A stretch of DNA of 64,000 bases, taken from the NCBI GenBank assembly GCA_045588915.1, contig JAZNFA010000009.1, positions 1-64,000 on the forward strand. The letters run 5' to 3'. The notes under the pieces are model-generated. The model was not told the origin of the DNA and did no database searches. It saw nothing but the letters and a program-made list of their open reading frames with translations. This document shows, piece by piece, positions 53,232-61,837 of this stretch (the first letter of the stretch is position 1; each line of letters begins with the position of its first letter). Made by a program: the position numbers and the translations under genes. Source of the stretch: RGIG8050 sp045588915. Its GTDB lineage: Bacteria; Bacillota; Clostridia; Christensenellales; UBA1242.

Positions 53232-53927
53232 TTAAATATTTTTTTCTTGTTGTGTTTTGTGGGTGAAAATTGCTGTGGCAAGGATACATTCGGCAGGGTA
53301 ATAGGTAACTAAGCATAAAACATCAAAGACAGGGGAAAGATTGCCGAAGACGTTAAGGAGTAACATTAAGTCAGAGAAAAAGAAAAGGATACTACCCACT
53401 GCAAGAAGAATATTTTGGGGTGTTGGTTGAGTGACCAAATTGGCAATACTTTTACCGACCATTAAAGAAATAATGAGCGCATAGGCGATGACGATAATTT
53501 GCATTAACAAGCCACCGAAATCAAAAATTGGCACAAATAAGATTAAAATGATTGCCGGAATAAAAATGGCAAGTCCGTAAATTAAATCACTTGGTTTGAA
53601 TTTTTGGACAAAATTATAAGCAACGAAATACCAAATATGACCAACGGCGAAGAGTAGTGCGCCAACGATAAATTCAATGTTTAATAAAATATCGCCTAAC
53701 ATCGCAAAGAAAAGTCCGATTGTCATAATGATGGGAAAATGTAATGCTTGACGTTTGGTGATGATGACGTAGGTTAAATTAACAAGTCCGAGCAGGACAA
53801 AGAAAATACTGGTTATGGCTTTGATTGCCAGGCCACCCAAAGTAATATAGCAAATATCACCTAACACGACGGCGAATATCAAGGCAATATTCAATGGTAA
53901 GATAATGTTGCGAAAAATGTTTTTCAT
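53232..53927 (-). CDS. YhhN family protein (lysoplasmalogenase-like)
   Basis: 231 residues, about eight membrane helices. FFAMLGDILLN, GHIWYFVAYNF, GSILFFFSDLMLLL and TYYPAECILATAIF are the family blocks with the conserved Asp and His residues. Characterised relatives (TMEM86B and bacterial YhhN) cleave the vinyl ether of lysoplasmalogens, releasing a fatty aldehyde. AAAAGGAG is before the ATG. It lies 24 bases behind the aldehyde dehydrogenase gene, which makes an aldehyde-clearing unit plausible. Confidence 0.8.
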   Translation of the reverse strand: MKNIFRNIILPLNIALIFAVVLGDICYITLGGLAIKAITSIFFVLLGLVNLTYVIITKRQALHFPIIMTIGLFFAMLGDILLNIEFIVGALLFAVGHIWYFVAYNFVQKFKPSDLIYGLAIFIPAIILILFVPIFDFGGLLMQIIVIAYALIISLMVGKSIANLVTQPTPQNILLAVGSILFFFSDLMLLLNVFGNLSPVFDVLCLVTYYPAECILATAIFTHKTQQEKNI

Positions 53928-53951
53928 TTTAACTCCTTTTAAATTTTTGGT

Positions 53952-55328
53952 TTATTTGACAAATGATTTGATGAGTTTGGTTTTGCTTTTGGTATATGGT
54001 TGATAACGTAATGGTAAATCTAACCACGTTTTTTTGTCAACGATGGATTTGATGTGCGAGAACGTTTCAAAGCCTGTTTTGCCGTGGTAACTTCCGATGC
54101 CACTGTGCTTTAAGCCACCAAACGGCATCGCTGATGTTGCTAAGTGAATAATACAATCATTCACACAGCCACCACCAAAGTCGCACGTTGTCAGGGCTTT
54201 GTCAATACGGCGTTGGTTAGATGAAAAAATGTAGAAAGCTAACGGGTGGTGATATTGGTTAATAATTTGTAAAGCTTCATCAAAATTGTCAAAAGTTACA
54301 ATTGGTAAGATTGGACCAAATATTTCTTCTTGCATCGCTGGACTGTCGAAAGTTGCTTCCAATAATGTCGGTTCGATTTTTAAAGTTTGGGTATTGAAGC
54401 GACCACCAAAAATTAAATTGTCATCTGTAATTAAATTTTTGGATGCGTCAAATTGTTTTTGGTTAATCATTTTAGGGTAGTCTGGATTGCGAAGGGGTGA
54501 TACTGAATATTGCAAAACAATCTGACGTTGTATTTCGTGAATAAGTTGAGCTTTAATCGAACTGTGGCAAAGTAAATAATCAGGAGCTACACAAGTTTGT
54601 CCACAATTTAAAAATTTGCCGAAAACAATGCGTTTTGCTGCCAATTTAATATTGGCTGTTTCGTCAACAAGACAGGGACTTTTGCCGCCGAGTTCCAAAG
54701 TAACCGATGTGAAATTTTCTGCGGCTTTTTGCATAACAATCTTACCTACACGCGTACTGCCGGTGAAGAAAATATGGTCAAAGTCTAAATCAAGCAAGAA
54801 CGAACATTCTTCACGTCCACCAAGGACAGTTAAGACTTCATTTTGCGTGAATGTCATTTTTATCAGTTTTTGGATAATGGCACTAACGTGGGGCGAGTGT
54901 TCGCTGGGTTTTAAAACAATACAGTTTCCAGCTGCAATCGCGTCAACCAATGGTTCGATAGATAACATAAATGGATAGTTCCATGGACTGATAATCAAAA
55001 CTTGACCTTTGGGACAAGGTAAGCGAAATGACTTAGCAGGAAATTGAGCCAAAGGTGTTGCCACTTTTTTGGGTTTAGCAAAACGTTTAACGTGTTTCTT
55101 CATATATGAAATTTCGCTGAGTACCATTCCGATTTCTGTCATATAACTTTCGGTTGCGCTTTTGTTTAAATCAAGATAGAGCGCTGCACAAATTTCATCT
55201 TGTAATTTAACAATGTTTTGATAAAGGTCTCGTAATTTTTGAACACGATAATTTGGGTTTCTTAATTGGCAGTTAAGCATATTTTTACGTTGTTCGATGT
55301 AAGCATTATAAATCAATTCGTTATCCAT
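53952..55328 (-). CDS. Class 3 (fatty) aldehyde dehydrogenase
   Basis: 458 residues, the short form without the N-terminal extension. SPWNYPFMLSIEPLVDAIAA, FTGSTRVGKIVMQKA, TLELGGKSPCLVDE (general base Glu), NCGQTCVAPDYLL (nucleophile Cys) and PFGGLKHSGIGSYHGKTGF are intact. It oxidises aldehydes with NAD(P). The class and the neighbouring yhhN suggest long-chain aldehydes. It overlaps the adh gene by eight bases. Confidence 0.9.
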   Translation of the reverse strand: MDNELIYNAYIEQRKNMLNCQLRNPNYRVQKLRDLYQNIVKLQDEICAALYLDLNKSATESYMTEIGMVLSEISYMKKHVKRFAKPKKVATPLAQFPAKSFRLPCPKGQVLIISPWNYPFMLSIEPLVDAIAAGNCIVLKPSEHSPHVSAIIQKLIKMTFTQNEVLTVLGGREECSFLLDLDFDHIFFTGSTRVGKIVMQKAAENFTSVTLELGGKSPCLVDETANIKLAAKRIVFGKFLNCGQTCVAPDYLLCHSSIKAQLIHEIQRQIVLQYSVSPLRNPDYPKMINQKQFDASKNLITDDNLIFGGRFNTQTLKIEPTLLEATFDSPAMQEEIFGPILPIVTFDNFDEALQIINQYHHPLAFYIFSSNQRRIDKALTTCDFGGGCVNDCIIHLATSAMPFGGLKHSGIGSYHGKTGFETFSHIKSIVDKKTWLDLPLRYQPYTKSKTKLIKSFVK

Positions 55329-56523
55329 TTTTGACCTCCTGATAAATTTCAGTTAGTTCTTTGGTCGTCCAAAGTACTGGGACAGGGTAAAGTGGGTTAG
55401 CTTCTTTTTCTGCTGTTTTGGCAAGCATTGGTATATCGTGGTTTTTGATTTCCGGTATCTTGGTTGGAATATTCATTGCTTGGTTCATATCTTCAATTGT
55501 TTGAATAAATAATTTTGCACCGACTTCATAAGATGTTGTACGGTCAAAAAGACGAGCTTTAACGCCAAGTTTCCACAGTTTTCGATAGATCTTGCGGCCA
55601 AACTTTCTTAAAACATAAGGAAGAATTACTGCGTTAGCGAGACCATGAGGAATGTTATATTTCCCACCCAGTGAATGTGCGACGGCGTGAACGTAACCGA
55701 CATAACTTTGAGTAAAGGCAATGCCAGCATAATAAGCTGCGTTGAGCATTTTGGAACGCGCTGCAATGTTTGTTCCGTCTTGATAAGCAACGGGTAAGTA
55801 ACGGAAAATAATCTGTACTGCTTGTTCGGCATAAGAGCGTGTTTTTTTGGTTGTACTACGCCCAATATAAGCTTCAACTGCATGTGTCAGCGCATCCATA
55901 CCTGTGGTGGCTGTTATATGTTGTGGCAGTCCAATAGTTAATTGTGGCAGTAATGCTGCGTAACTGGGAATCAGTGGGAAGTCGTTAATTGCATATTTAT
56001 GACGTGTATTACTGTCGGTTATTACGGCAGCCAAGGTAGTTTCACTGCCGGTACCAGCAGTTGTTGGAATTGCAATCAATAAAGGAATTTTTTTGCCAAC
56101 TTTTAAAATGCCTTTCATTTTGGTTAAGCTTTTTTTTGGACGTGCAATACGTGCTCCTGTTGCTTTTGCGCAATCCATAACCGAGCCACCACCAAAAGCG
56201 ATAATACAATCGCATTCGTTATCTTGATAGAGTTGTACTGCAGCGGCAACATTATCTGTAGTCGGATTAGGTACAGTTTCATCATAGACAGTTAATTTCA
56301 GCTTTTGTTCGAGAATAGCATTTTCTAAACTTTGTGTCAGTTGCAAATTACGGATAGAACGGTCGGTAACTAATAACACGCTGTTCTTTTCGTGTTGTTG
56401 TAAAATGTTGACAATTTCTTGGTTCGATTTTAATAATGTGGGTTCACGGTAAGGTAGTAATGGTAAAATCGTACGAAAAATTGTTTGATAAGTTCGACAA
56501 TAAATTTTCTTTAATAAATTCAT
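55321..56523 (-). CDS. Iron-containing alcohol dehydrogenase
   Basis: 400 residues. GGGSVMDCAKATGARI binds NAD(P), PTTAGTGSETTLAAVI follows, and the metal ligands are in TGMDALTHAVEAYIG and HAVAHSLGGKYNIPHGLANA. It interconverts alcohols and aldehydes. GGAGG before the ATG starts an operon that continues with the aldehyde dehydrogenase and YhhN. Confidence 0.92.
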   Translation of the reverse strand: MNLLKKIYCRTYQTIFRTILPLLPYREPTLLKSNQEIVNILQQHEKNSVLLVTDRSIRNLQLTQSLENAILEQKLKLTVYDETVPNPTTDNVAAAVQLYQDNECDCIIAFGGGSVMDCAKATGARIARPKKSLTKMKGILKVGKKIPLLIAIPTTAGTGSETTLAAVITDSNTRHKYAINDFPLIPSYAALLPQLTIGLPQHITATTGMDALTHAVEAYIGRSTTKKTRSYAEQAVQIIFRYLPVAYQDGTNIAARSKMLNAAYYAGIAFTQSYVGYVHAVAHSLGGKYNIPHGLANAVILPYVLRKFGRKIYRKLWKLGVKARLFDRTTSYEVGAKLFIQTIEDMNQAMNIPTKIPEIKNHDIPMLAKTAEKEANPLYPVPVLWTTKELTEIYQEVKNG

Positions 56524-56602
56524 CTTTATCCTCCAGTCTGTATAAATTTAGACTACCACGAAAATTGTTGATATAGCAATAATTTTATTCTATGCTTAAT
56601 TG

Positions 56603-57220
56603 ATGAGTGATTTTAGAACTTTGCCAGATGGAATGTTTCAACAAACTTATGTTGTACAAAAATCACGATTTATTGCATTTGCGAAACGTGTGCGAAATAC
56701 CGAAGAAGCGCAAACTTTTTTAAAAAGTGTAGCATTACCAGATGCGACACATCATTGTTATGCGTATATTACAACCGATGGACAAAAATCGACCGATAAT
56801 GGAGAACCTGCAGGGACAGCTGGTATCCCGATTTTACAAGCTATCAAACAAAAACAACTAAATAATGTTGCTGTGGCTGTTGAACGTTATTTTGGGGGAG
56901 TTAAATTAGGAACAGGTGGTTTGGCACGTGCTTATGCGCAGGCGGCTAGTCAAGTTTTAGAGAGTATTACTCCTGTCTTTATGCGTGAATGTGTTATTTT
57001 TAAATTTGCGACATACTATGAACAACAAAATTTAATGCGCAAATTGGTTGCTCAATACGGTAAGGAAATAATGGTTGATTATGCAGAATTAATCCGTTGG
57101 CAAGTTGCGATACCTGTTAATGAACAGAAAGTTTTTATAACTCAATTAACAGAGTTATTTCACGATGTTCAATTTGAGATACAAGAAAATCGGGTCTGGG
57201 TAGAATTTCAAGATTGCTAG
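56603..57220 (+). CDS. yigZ: YigZ/IMPACT family protein
   Basis: 205 residues. KSRFIAFAKRVRNTEEAQTF, ATHHCYAYITTDGQKSTDNG, EPAGTAGIPIL and RYFGGVKLGTGGLARAYAQA are the family signature, followed by the C-terminal DUF1949-like domain. Its exact role is unclear; relatives are tied to translation control. TATGCT lies six bases before ATG 56603. It lies 15 bases ahead of spoIIIAA. Confidence 0.9.
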   Translation: MSDFRTLPDGMFQQTYVVQKSRFIAFAKRVRNTEEAQTFLKSVALPDATHHCYAYITTDGQKSTDNGEPAGTAGIPILQAIKQKQLNNVAVAVERYFGGVKLGTGGLARAYAQAASQVLESITPVFMRECVIFKFATYYEQQNLMRKLVAQYGKEIMVDYAELIRWQVAIPVNEQKVFITQLTELFHDVQFEIQENRVWVEFQDC

Positions 57221-57235
57221 CATATTCATTATGAT

Positions 57236-58120
57236 ATGGAAGCTTTACGGATGATCTTGCCAGAAAAGGTGCAAGCTGCTTTGGAACGTTTACCTTTGGC
57301 TCAAGTTTACGAATTGCGTTTACGGGCAAATGCGCCAATGGTTGTCTGTATTGATGGGCATAATTTTCAATTATCCACGGTGAATGTAAGTTGCGAAGAT
57401 TTAGAAAACATTATACATAAAGCGGCGGAATATGCCATCTATGCTGTATTAGACCAAATGGTCAAAGGTTTTATCACAATTCGTGGTGGGGTAAGAATTG
57501 GTATTGCTGGTGAGTTGGTGATGCAAAATGGCAAAGTCAGTGCTGTTAAGAATTTATCCTCCTTGTGTATTCGTGTTCCACATGAAATTAAAAATTGTGC
57601 GCAATCAATATTGCCGTATGTTTTTGTTGCACAGCATCCAGTTTCGACTTTAATTATTGCGCCACCAGGAGCAGGGAAAACAACAATGTTGCGTGATTTA
57701 GCGCGACAAATCGGTAATCAGTTTTCGGCGTTAAATACACTAATTCTGGATGAGCGTGGTGAGTTGGCAGCTTGTTATTTAGGGGAAAGACAATTAGATG
57801 TTGGACAGAATGCAGATGTCATTACCGGTGGAACAAAAGCTTATGGTTTTGATAATGGAATTCGTAGCTTACGACCTGATGTAATTATTACCGATGAAAT
57901 TGCAACGTGTGAAGATGTTGCAATGTTGCAACGTGCTGTACGGAGTGGAGTGGTTGTGATTGCCAGTGTCCACGCAGCAAATTTGGATGATGTACTGACC
58001 AAGCCGGAGATAGGTTTGTTGCTAACTCAACAGATATTTGAACGTTATGTTGTTTTGCAAGGTGGTGAACAAGTCGGTCGTGTTGTTGGTATTTTTGGTC
58101 GGGGGTTGCAACCATTGTGA
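57236..58120 (+). CDS. spoIIIAA: Stage III sporulation protein AA (ATPase)
   Basis: 294 residues. The secretion-ATPase-like domain has Walker A APPGAGKTTMLRDLARQ (about 142-158), LILDERGELAACY and the Walker B-like DVIITDEIATCED. In Bacillus it powers the SpoIIIA-SpoIIQ channel between mother cell and forespore. The gene is first in the operon and overlaps spoIIIAB by four bases. CATATTCA upstream weakly resembles a sigma-E -10 box. Confidence 0.95.
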   Translation: MEALRMILPEKVQAALERLPLAQVYELRLRANAPMVVCIDGHNFQLSTVNVSCEDLENIIHKAAEYAIYAVLDQMVKGFITIRGGVRIGIAGELVMQNGKVSAVKNLSSLCIRVPHEIKNCAQSILPYVFVAQHPVSTLIIAPPGAGKTTMLRDLARQIGNQFSALNTLILDERGELAACYLGERQLDVGQNADVITGGTKAYGFDNGIRSLRPDVIITDEIATCEDVAMLQRAVRSGVVVIASVHAANLDDVLTKPEIGLLLTQQIFERYVVLQGGEQVGRVVGIFGRGLQPL

Positions 58121-58593
58121 AATTATGGATGGCTGCTGGTTGGTTTTTAGCCTGTGTTTTGGTTGGTTGTGGAATTTACCGACAGCAATGGAATAAGGTT
58201 CGTGCTTATACACAATGGGTAAATTTTTGTGATCATTTGCATCAAGCGATCGGTTTTGCTATGCAACCATTACCTTATGTAATTGCTGATTATGTACCAA
58301 TCAGTCGTGGAGAGTGTCGTTTGAGTTTGTTGAATTATTTGGAATGTTTGCAAAAAAAGGTCGATTTAAATCGTGAGCGTTGTCAGAAATTAGTTAATGA
58401 TGAAAGCATCGCAGAATTTTTATATCAACTAGGGCGAACTGGACGTGAAACAGAACAAGAAAAAATTTGTGCAATACGTACAATTCTTGTCGCTAAAAAA
58501 AATCAAGCAGAGCATAACTTGAAAGTTAAAGCGTCTATTATGTTGAAACTTTTAATAATAATTGGTATCGCAGGAGGAATTTTATGGATGTAG
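58117..58593 (+). CDS. spoIIIAB: Stage III sporulation protein AB
   Basis: 158 residues, GTG start inside the spoIIIAA end. An N-terminal membrane helix (AAGWFLACVLVGCGIY), a helical middle with LYQLGRTGRETEQEKI (a family motif), and a C-terminal helix (LLIIIGIAGGILWM). It resembles a type II secretion platform protein. Overlaps spoIIIAC by ten bases. Confidence 0.9.
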   Translation: MKLWMAAGWFLACVLVGCGIYRQQWNKVRAYTQWVNFCDHLHQAIGFAMQPLPYVIADYVPISRGECRLSLLNYLECLQKKVDLNRERCQKLVNDESIAEFLYQLGRTGRETEQEKICAIRTILVAKKNQAEHNLKVKASIMLKLLIIIGIAGGILWM

Positions 58594-58781
58594 AAATAAT
58601 TTTTAAAATTGCGGCAATTGGAATTTTAGCAGCAGTTGTATGTACTATTTTGAAACAAGCAGGACGTGAAGAAATTGCGACGTTTGTTTCTTTAGCTTCC
58701 GTTGTGATTTGTTTGGTGATGATTCTTTCTATGATTAGTGATTTGTTTAATTCAATTCGCTCGCTGTTTGCTTTGTATTAA
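58584..58781 (+). CDS. spoIIIAC: Stage III sporulation protein AC
   Basis: 65 residues, two membrane helices, with IIFKIAAIGILAAVVCTILK and KQAGREEIATFVSLASVVIC matching the family exactly in layout. A small membrane component of the feeding-tube channel. Translationally coupled to spoIIIAB. Confidence 0.92.
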   Translation: MDVEIIFKIAAIGILAAVVCTILKQAGREEIATFVSLASVVICLVMILSMISDLFNSIRSLFALY

Positions 58782-58790
58782 GGAGGCTAT

Positions 58791-59177
58791 TTGGATTTAA
58801 CCAAAATGATTGTGATTGGGATGGCTAGTGCACTGGGCGTGTTGTTATTGCGACAGGTCAAACCTGAACTTGCTGTTATTGTTGGTTTAGTTGGTACAAT
58901 TTTGATTTTTTTAATGGTTGTGTCTGGGCTAACCGAAATTGTGAGTAGTATCAATGGTATTGTAGCGCAAACAGGTTTAGCCACTCAGTTATTTGCTAGC
59001 ATCCTGAAAATTGTTGGGATTGGTTATTTGTGTGAAATTGCCGCTAGTATTTGCCAGGAATCGGGGGCAAAGACCGTAGCCGATATGGTAATTTTGGGCG
59101 GCAAAATTATTATTATGGTATTGGCAATTCCCATTATACAATCATTAGTTGATGTTGTTTTGGGAGTGTTGCCATAA
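58791..59177 (+). CDS. spoIIIAD: Stage III sporulation protein AD
   Basis: 128 residues. AGGAGG (58781-58786) is followed four bases later by a TTG start (MDLTKMIVIGMASALGVLLL). The ATG at 58806 is an alternative. Four hydrophobic segments, with VKPELAVIVGLVGTILIF and ICQESGAKTVADMVILGGKI as typical blocks. Channel component; overlaps spoIIIAE by one base. Confidence 0.9.
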   Translation: MDLTKMIVIGMASALGVLLLRQVKPELAVIVGLVGTILIFLMVVSGLTEIVSSINGIVAQTGLATQLFASILKIVGIGYLCEIAASICQESGAKTVADMVILGGKIIIMVLAIPIIQSLVDVVLGVLP

Positions 59178-60232
59178 TGAATGAAAGTGAATTATCGCAA
59201 GCTGTTAATGATACTTTAGCAAAGTTGGATTTTGGCGATTTAGCTAATCTGAGCGTTTTCGGTGGTAAAGATTTCTGGACGGTTTTGGGACAGATTTTGT
59301 CTGGTGAGTACTTTAAACAATATCCCGACGTATTTAGTGGAATCTGGGCTTTACTGGGGGATGTAGTTTTAGCCGTATTACCATTGGTTGTTTTAGTTGT
59401 TGCCATTACTATTTTGTGTGGGTTTGTTGGTACGGCTAAAAAAGATGGGATTGGTAATTTGGTTTTTTTTGTGGCGTATGCGGCCGTAGTGTTGATTGTT
59501 GTCGGCAGTGTTTCTGACTTAATCAAAATGGTGGGGAATACTTTAGATTTGATTAAAACTCAGGTCGATTTAGTTTTCCCGATTATTTTAACACTAATGG
59601 TGGCCGGTGGTGCTTCGACAAGTGCAGGGATTTATCAACCTGGTGTTGCAATCTTATCCAGTGGAATTATACAAATTTTTACTTGGGTAGTAATGCCAAT
59701 TTTTGTTGTGAGTATGGCTTTCTCGGTAGTATCTCACTTAGCACCACAAACAAAGTTGGATAAATTTGTCAGTTTTTTTAACGCATTGTTTAAGTGGATT
59801 GTGGGAATGTGCTTTACGATTTTTTTATCATTTATGGCAATTCAAGGAATTACGGCAGGAAGTTTTGATAGCATTTCAATTCGTGCAACGAAAATGACTG
59901 TTTCTGGCTACGTGCCGATTGTTGGTAGTTATATGTCACAAGGTTTTGATTTAATTATGGCAAGTGCTGTGTTGATTAAAAATGCCGTTGGTTTGTCTGG
60001 AATACTGCTCTTATTAGGATTAGTTTTGATGCCGATTGTTAAAATTATTGTTTTCTCGTTAGCACTTAAATTGACAGCTGCTGTCACCCAACCGATTGGC
60101 GATAGTCGGATTAGCAATTTCTTAACTACTGTGAACAAAAGCTTTGGTATGTTGATAGCTTGTTTGTTAGGCGTGGCTTTTATGTATTTAGTGATTTTGG
60201 CATTATTTATTATGACAGGGAATGTAATATAG
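59177..60232 (+). CDS. spoIIIAE: Stage III sporulation protein AE
   Basis: 351 residues, a polytopic membrane protein with about eight helices. VDLVFPIILTLMVAGGASTS, VVSHLAPQTKLDKFVSFFNA, FKWIVGMCFTIFLSFMAIQG and AVTQPIGDSRISNFLT are well conserved. It lacks a long N-terminal signal region seen in Bacillus. Part of the mother-cell membrane channel. Confidence 0.93.
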   Translation: MNESELSQAVNDTLAKLDFGDLANLSVFGGKDFWTVLGQILSGEYFKQYPDVFSGIWALLGDVVLAVLPLVVLVVAITILCGFVGTAKKDGIGNLVFFVAYAAVVLIVVGSVSDLIKMVGNTLDLIKTQVDLVFPIILTLMVAGGASTSAGIYQPGVAILSSGIIQIFTWVVMPIFVVSMAFSVVSHLAPQTKLDKFVSFFNALFKWIVGMCFTIFLSFMAIQGITAGSFDSISIRATKMTVSGYVPIVGSYMSQGFDLIMASAVLIKNAVGLSGILLLLGLVLMPIVKIIVFSLALKLTAAVTQPIGDSRISNFLTTVNKSFGMLIACLLGVAFMYLVILALFIMTGNVI

Positions 60233-60233
60233 T

Positions 60234-60623
60234 ATGACGGCTTGGTTAGCGAGTATTGTTGGCGTTGTTGTGATTGGGGTAATTCTTGAATTATTGATTC
60301 AGGGACGACGCTTGGAACATTTTGTTCGTTCGATTTATGCCTTTATTGTTTTGTTTGTGATAGTTTCTCCTTTGCCCAATTTATTAAAATCTGATTGGTG
60401 GACGACTGAACCAGTTGCAACAATCAATACGGAACTAGCTGATAATATAACACAACAAAGTAGGCAGCTACAGGTTAGTCAGATTTTAAAATCTTTAGGT
60501 TATCAAGAAGCAATAGTGACTTTGGTTGATAATGTTGTTTATGTGAATTTGGGAATTGTTGTGGATGCAAATCGCTTAAATGAATTACATCAAGCTTTGG
60601 GAGAGGGGGTTGTTATTGTATGA
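60234..60623 (+). CDS. spoIIIAF: Stage III sporulation protein AF
   Basis: 129 residues, shorter than in Bacillus (about 200). Two N-terminal helices (WLASIVGVVVIGVILELLI and IYAFIVLFVIVSPLPNLL) and a small C-terminal domain with VVDANRLNELHQAL. Position between AE and AG supports the call. Confidence 0.85.
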   Translation: MTAWLASIVGVVVIGVILELLIQGRRLEHFVRSIYAFIVLFVIVSPLPNLLKSDWWTTEPVATINTELADNITQQSRQLQVSQILKSLGYQEAIVTLVDNVVYVNLGIVVDANRLNELHQALGEGVVIV

Positions 60624-61150
60624 AAAAAATATGGGAAAAAATAAAAAAAATTAAGCATTGGGAAATTTATGCTGCCGTCATTGTTGTTGTGATTATGTTA
60701 GTAATTTATTTATCGAGTTTAAGTGGAAATAAGTCATCAAAACAATCACCAACAGAGACGATTGTAACAAATGACAATGGTAGTTATGCAGGACAGTTGG
60801 AAACAAAATTAGAAAAAGTTTTAAGCTCTATTGCTGGTGCTGGAAATGTTGCTGTGATGGTGATGACCGATGGCGAGGGGACAGCAGAGTTGGCTTATGA
60901 TGTACAAGAAAAATCAGTGAAGCAGGCAGGTATAAATGGACAAGAGACTGTGACAACCACTGTGGAAAAAACAGTTGTGATGAAAAATGGTAGTCCGATG
61001 ATTTTGTGGACGAATCCACCAAAAATTATTGGAATCGTAGTGGTAGCAACTGGTGCAAATGATGCAGGTGTACGTTTGAATTTGTTACACGCCGTTCAAA
61101 CAATTATTGGCGATAAAAATACACCGATTCAAATTATATCGGGAATTTAA
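60620..61150 (+). CDS. spoIIIAG: Stage III sporulation protein AG
   Basis: 176 residues. One membrane helix (IYAAVIVVVIMLVIYLS) and a ring-building domain with LETKLEKVLSSIAGAGNVAV and IIGIVVVATGANDAGVRLNL. In Bacillus AG forms a large ring in the intermembrane space. Overlaps AF by four bases. Confidence 0.93.
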   Translation: MKKIWEKIKKIKHWEIYAAVIVVVIMLVIYLSSLSGNKSSKQSPTETIVTNDNGSYAGQLETKLEKVLSSIAGAGNVAVMVMTDGEGTAELAYDVQEKSVKQAGINGQETVTTTVEKTVVMKNGSPMILWTNPPKIIGIVVVATGANDAGVRLNLLHAVQTIIGDKNTPIQIISGI

Positions 61151-61167
61151 TTTATTCAACTTTGTAG

Positions 61168-61196
61168 TCATATTCAAAAAAATCAATCCATATAAT
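61168..61196 (+). promoter_or_regulatory. Sigma-E-like promoter of spoIIIAH
   Basis: TCATATT (61168-61174), 14 bases, CATATAAT (61189-61196). Against the Bacillus sigma-E consensus (KMATATT, 14-15, CATACAHT) the -35 matches fully and the -10 differs at one base. It lies in the 68-base gap before spoIIIAH. Confidence 0.6.
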
Positions 61197-61218
61197 ATAG
61201 ACAAGGGGGAAACAATTT

Positions 61219-61785
61219 GTGGAAGTAGTAGCACAACAAACAAAAAAACATCAATTCAAAGGTAGAATGAAAAATTTTTTTAGAACTTTTTTTAGTAAAA
61301 AAGTTCGTAAGATTGCTTTGATGACAGGCTTATTAGCCTTGTTGGTCGTAACGGGTTACTTAAATTTTACCTTAAACCAAAACGCTGTTAGTATCAATGC
61401 AGGTAGTAAAACTGAAACAAATATGTTTATTACCTTAAAAGAAAATCGCACAGATGCACGCTTGGCACAACAATTAGTTTTGCAAGAAATTGTGGCAAAC
61501 GCAAGTGCTAGTGCCGATGCTCGTCGTGAAGCAGAAGCAGCTTTGACAAATTTAGCTGCGACAATTGCTTTTGAAAACAATACTGAAAATTTAATTGCAG
61601 CACAATGTGGTTACGATGACGTTATTGTTAGCCGTAATGGTAATAAACTCAATGTCATTGTTAAAACAAATAGCGAAATTGGAAATGATAATTTACAAAA
61701 AATTATGAAAATTTTAGCTAATGCAATGGATAAAGAACGATTAGAGCCGGAAAACGGTGACGCACTTTATATTTCAATTATGTAA
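61219..61785 (+). CDS. spoIIIAH: Stage III sporulation protein AH
   Basis: 188 residues, GTG start with AAGGGGG upstream. A basic N terminus, one membrane helix (IALMTGLLALLVVTGYLNF), a helical linker (ARLAQQLVLQEIVANASASA) and a YscJ/FliF-like ring domain (AAQCGYDDVIVSRNGNKLNV). In Bacillus it binds SpoIIQ across the septum. It seems to have an extra promoter of its own. Confidence 0.93.
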   Translation: MEVVAQQTKKHQFKGRMKNFFRTFFSKKVRKIALMTGLLALLVVTGYLNFTLNQNAVSINAGSKTETNMFITLKENRTDARLAQQLVLQEIVANASASADARREAEAALTNLAATIAFENNTENLIAAQCGYDDVIVSRNGNKLNVIVKTNSEIGNDNLQKIMKILANAMDKERLEPENGDALYISIM

Positions 61786-61786
61786 G

Positions 61787-61812
61787 AAAAGGGCATCTTG
61801 CCCTTTTTTATT
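61787..61812 (+). terminator. Terminator of the spoIIIA operon
   Basis: AAAAGGGCA-TCT-TGCCCTTTTTT with a T-rich tail. Confidence 0.8.
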
Positions 61813-61837
61813 TTGTGTTTTTGGCAATAATTAAAAT

